From Brachionus plicatilis (taxonomy: Eukaryota; Rotifera; Eurotatoria; Ploima; Brachionidae): a DNA stretch of 64,000 nt. The notes beneath the pieces are model-generated. The model was not told where the DNA came from. It saw only the letters and a list, made by a program, of their open reading frames with translations, and made no database searches. The translations under genes were made by a program, and so were the position numbers. Positions 61,901-64,000 of this stretch are shown one piece after another (the stretch's first letter is position 1; each line of letters begins with the position of its first letter). The DNA is taken from assembly GCA_010279815.1 (NCBI GenBank), contig QEOQ01000690.1:335340-399339 (forward strand), written 5' to 3'.

Positions 61901-64000
61901 ATTAGGTTTGAATTTAATTTTTGAATATAAAAATTTTGAATAATATAATCAAAAATTAATTTACAGTACTGCTATGATAAAATAATTTTACGAAATTTTA
62001 CGTAATTTCACGTAAAATTTCGCAAAAACAGTTTATAATAGCAGTACAGTATTTAAATTAAAAATTGAATCTCTAAAATATTCAATTTAAATAGATCAAA
62101 AAAATAATTGATCAAAGAAGATTTAATTAAAAATGAACTCATTAAATAGATTGAATTTAAATTCGATCTGGATACTAAAAGTGTGCCAAATTTTCACCAG
62201 TCAACACAACTCTTCTAACATTTTCTGGATAACAATAGTCCCATCGATCTTACCAGGTACCAAAAACTGGCTGCTCTGATTTAATATTTTCTATTGAAGA
62301 AATATTTTATTAAGTTGAGCCTTGAATTACAGCGCTCTTTTAATTCATCCACCATTGGACTAAATTTAAATTTTGAATCTAATCTGATTACTAAGAATTT
62401 GACTTTTTCTTCATTATTTAAATTGCTATCATTCATTTTAAGATTAAAAATTGATTTTAACTTTTGTTTTTTTCTCAAAGATCATGTAACATGACTTTTC
62501 AATAGAAATTTTCATTTTCCATTTAAAAAGCCATTTTTCAACTTCTTTTAGATACTTATTAATTACTCCTTCAAAATTTTCAATTTTTTTAAGAATAAAA
62601 AAAGTAGCCAAATCATCTGTAAAAAGAAAAGAGTATTGACAGATTATTTTGTTTCTTTTTGGTATGTCATTAATGAAAATGCTAATAAAGAAGTGGACTA
62701 ATTACTGACCCTTGTGGAACTCCTGCTTTAAAAGGGTAGTAATCAATTTGATGACCATTTATATTTACTTTAAAAGATCTTAAATGCAGAAACGATCTTA
62801 TAATAAGGAGGTAGATTAATTCTTATTAGCTTGTAAATTAGTCCATCATGCCAAACTCTATCAAAAGCTTTAGAAATATCAAAATATAGACAAAATTATT
62901 CTTTCTATTATAGGACTCTGCAACTTTTTGAATAAGAAAGTAAAGATTATCTGTAGTACATCTATGCTATCTAAAGCCTGATTGTTCATGAATAAGTATA
63001 CTATTGTTTTCAAGAAAATTATATATTATAGTGAAGATGATGCGTTCCAATAACCTTCCAAGGCAACTTGTCATACTAATTGAGCGATAGTTGTTAGAGT
63101 CTTGGGTGAGAGATGTTTTCTTGGGGATCATGGTTATACTTGCTATTTACCAGGATATTGGCACTTGGTCTAGTTTTAGTTAAACTCATGTTAAAAAGTT
63201 GACTTATTTCTAATAAAGTATCTTAAAGAAAATTTTTTTTTTTTCAAAGCCAAAGTCGCATTTTTTTTTTTGTTCTTGCTCGGACTTTTGAAAAAAAAAA
63301 AGTCCGGACTTTGGCTTAACTTAAGACTTGTGACTTTTAAACAACTCTGCACAAAACTAAACAATGAGATAAAAAAAAATTTTTTTTTCAACTTTTATAA
63401 TTTTTTCTAGTTATTAATTTTTAATAATTAAAAATTGAAAAAAAAAAAATTTTTCCAGTTTTATTCTTCAAAAATAAAAAAAAACCTACATTTTACACCA
63501 TCGGAATTGTTTTCGCTGTGAAATTCTTTAAATGTTGACATACACGGCTTCGACCCCCTGACAATATTTGACTTAATACTATTCTGTGACATGTTGAGTC
63601 TGTTGTTTCTCATGACTATGGCATTGCTTGACTGGTTAGCGGGCGATGACAAAGTGCCGGTAAACGAGCTTAAATTCGACTGTACAGCCATTTGGGCAGT
63701 GGACTGCAGCTGGTTGATACAGTTGGGATAGTCAGGCTTAGTATCGCAAGGCGATGAGACCGAGGCCGGCTTAAATGTGCTGGTGCTAGCTGTGCGAACT
63801 ATACTGGACGTATTGATTGCTGACTTTTGGTTGAGTATGTCTGTTTGTTCTTGCAGAGTTGGCTGATTGACTGGCGAGCCTGGTTGATGCTTCAAGCTGC
63901 CGACTCGAAGCGTGCGAAAGAGCGACTTGAGTGCCGGACTGCCTGGTGACGCGTGACACTCGGCGTTCTTGTGAATCGGAATGGGCGATGACGTAATCGA
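55906..64000 (-). CDS. Large Ser-rich signalling/scaffold-like protein, two 3' exons (incomplete)
   Basis: The last exon is 57059-55906; the exon before it runs from beyond the window edge (64000) to 63499. The upstream exon ends GAT G|GTGTAA and the last exon starts after CATAG with GC, so the phases fit. Both are GC-rich compared with everything between. At least 550 residues are visible, without a stop up to the window edge. No catalytic domain is seen. The text is Ser/Thr/Asn-rich, with YENL, YDNL and YDDI motifs that could bind SH2 domains when phosphorylated. A coiled-coil segment (QLVELKNQIKQLLSESAECE) and the C-terminal KTVKELLSKFEQ are also present. A polyadenylation signal AATAAA lies at about 55888-55893. 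The exon join is inferred. The family is not recognised; an adaptor or RhoGAP-tail type protein is conceivable. Confidence 0.7.
57389..58047 (-). mobile_element. MULE with long inverted repeats, 9-bp TSD and SWIM finger
   Basis: The flanks TTTAAAAAG at 57380-57388 and 58048-58056 are a 9-bp TSD. The termini GGGAATATTATTTCAGCACA and TTTTGTGTTGAAAAGGTCGA...CCC are inverted, with repeated AGCACAA/CAACACAA words in both arms (57400-57520 and 57890-58040). In the middle the minus strand reads YKVELNSKKCSCKFFTKLEY then CAHLLALK, a C-x-C...C-x-H SWIM zinc finger. This is followed in another frame by NKPKRGRAKNAGK, the AT-hook-like patch that follows SWIM in animal MULE transposases. It is a non-autonomous derivative with a transposase tail. 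Confidence 0.75.
58306..59439 (+). pseudogene. LINE reverse transcriptase ORF with damaged active site
   Basis: 377 open codons covering RT palm to thumb: IQEQSGFRKHRRTSDNLFFL (about residues 8-27), ISKAFDRVWHEGL, AGVPQGSVVSPLLFSIYIND and the catalytic position reading FAYDL. The family motif is FADD, so the first catalytic Asp has become Tyr (codon TAT 58717-58719). The C-terminal part has IKKLQAIQNTAVRSILKLKY, the usual LINE thumb region. The long open frame with a dead catalytic residue suggests recent inactivation. The related copy on the minus strand at 62281-63200 keeps DD but is shifted. The last ~30 codons are Phe-rich 3' UTR. Confidence 0.85.
59760..60590 (+). pseudogene. LINE ORF2 C-terminal fragments
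   Basis: One stretch reads NLLEKFGLFSFQHRSLERML then TLYHKIINFSNCPPLL (about 59840-59960) and, after a frame change, RRLDIRLANKFVVKKEDLKF. A second stretch at about 60325-60590 reads LPHKSIYNDRMELKFIYFYS and SPNHFNRRILNNINLHFTK to a stop. Both look like the C-terminal tail of LINE reverse transcriptases. They may be two pieces of one older insertion split by an A/T-rich stretch. Confidence 0.5.
60640..61850. repeat. Large decayed inverted repeat, about 1.2 kb
   Basis: The outer arms at 60680-60830 and 61640-61800 share inverted words (AATCTATTGCATTAGACAAC / CAAGACTAATTACATTTTTTT side, and CTGATCTAG/CTAGATCAGG). The inner arms at about 61195-61255 and 61545-61600 share TTTGCCTTTTTTCATTTTTT in inverted form and CAATACACTCAG/CTGTATTGTCG. 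The ends carry AAGTCC/GGACTT words. Non-coding, in the intron of the minus-strand scaffold gene. Confidence 0.55.
62190..62285. repeat. Dispersed repeat shared with 39830-39925
   Basis: Shared words AACTCTTCTAACATTTTCTG, TAGTCCCAT and GCTCTGATT. It lies next to the LINE fragment at 62281. Confidence 0.5.
62281..63200 (-). pseudogene. Second copy of the Jockey/CR1-group LINE RT, degraded
   Basis: Read on the minus strand in several frames: DISKAFDRVWHDGLIYKLIR (about 62890-62830), AGVPQGSVISPLL (about 62735-62695), LFTDDLATFFILKKIENFEG (about 62630-62570), WLFKWKMKISIEKSCYMIF (about 62540-62480) and the ORF 62478-62281 (VDELKERCNSRLNLIKY). It belongs to the same family as 58306-59439. The DD of the active site is present here, but frameshifts and stops make it non-coding. 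Confidence 0.75.
63230..63355. repeat. AAGTCCGGACTT repeat
   Basis: CTCGGACTTTTG, A run, AAGTCCGGACTTTGGCTTAA then CTTGTGACTTTTAAACAACT. This has the same motif set as 21825-22245 and 57105-57195. It is a MITE-like end without clear boundaries. Confidence 0.45.

Overview
This is an AT-rich nuclear window from an animal. It has spliced genes with many introns of only about 40-75 nt, metazoan-type host proteins, and a very heavy load of transposable elements from most eukaryotic classes. The short introns, base composition and mixture of CR1/Jockey-like LINEs, Ty3 elements, hAT, MULE, Tc1 and Helitron would suit a small invertebrate such as a rotifer or flatworm. That placement is only an inference.

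Four host loci can be reconstructed. On the minus strand, an SGF11/ATXN7L3-type SAGA deubiquitinase-module subunit (18232-18942) lies 162 bp downstream of a complete five-exon DSCC1 cohesion/clamp-loader gene (24634 down to 19105, 395 codons). Exons 1-3 of DSCC1 are repeated almost perfectly 13.6 kb away (37255-38240). The repeat has no 3' exons, and the four coding differences I found are all synonymous. On the plus strand, a complete nine-exon ABCG (White-type) half transporter (40528-50915, 631 codons) can be assembled in phase across introns full of foldback elements and transposons. At the right end, the two last exons of a large Ser-rich, Tyr-motif protein (55906-57059 and 63499 to beyond the window, minus strand) flank a 6.4 kb intron full of LINE sequence.

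The left 15 kb is a nest of elements. A CR1-like LINE contains a hAT element (3173-13425). The hAT contains a Ty3-type LTR retrotransposon (3234-12084). Inserted in the Ty3 gag is a very young 2.4 kb LTR element (4919-7285) with near-identical LTRs and two minus-strand ORFs that match no gag or pol domain I know; one has a membrane segment. A foldback element sits exactly at the hAT target-site duplication. A MULE-type element with 9-bp TSDs, arrays of TGACAA motifs, an AT-hook ORF and a zinc-knuckle ORF lies at 16394-17944.

The middle (25-36 kb) holds MULE-like and tRNA-like remnants, a duplicated 200-bp unit, a degraded Helitron with its Rep HUH motif (29892 to about 33600) that runs directly into a reverse transcriptase/RNase H segment (33600-34440), a Tc1 copy and a foldback element. 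The right part (45-64 kb) holds a hAT remnant, a LINE 3' end flanked by 88-bp direct repeats, a Ty3-like gag/protease fragment, a Tc1 element carrying a hAT-like MITE, a MULE with a SWIM zinc finger inside a LINE, and several LINE fragments.

The most unusual items are the coding but gag/pol-less LTR element, the Helitron-RT junction, the DSCC1 5'-exon duplication, and the reuse of one 8-bp target by two elements. All domain calls come from reading the sequence by eye, without database searches.
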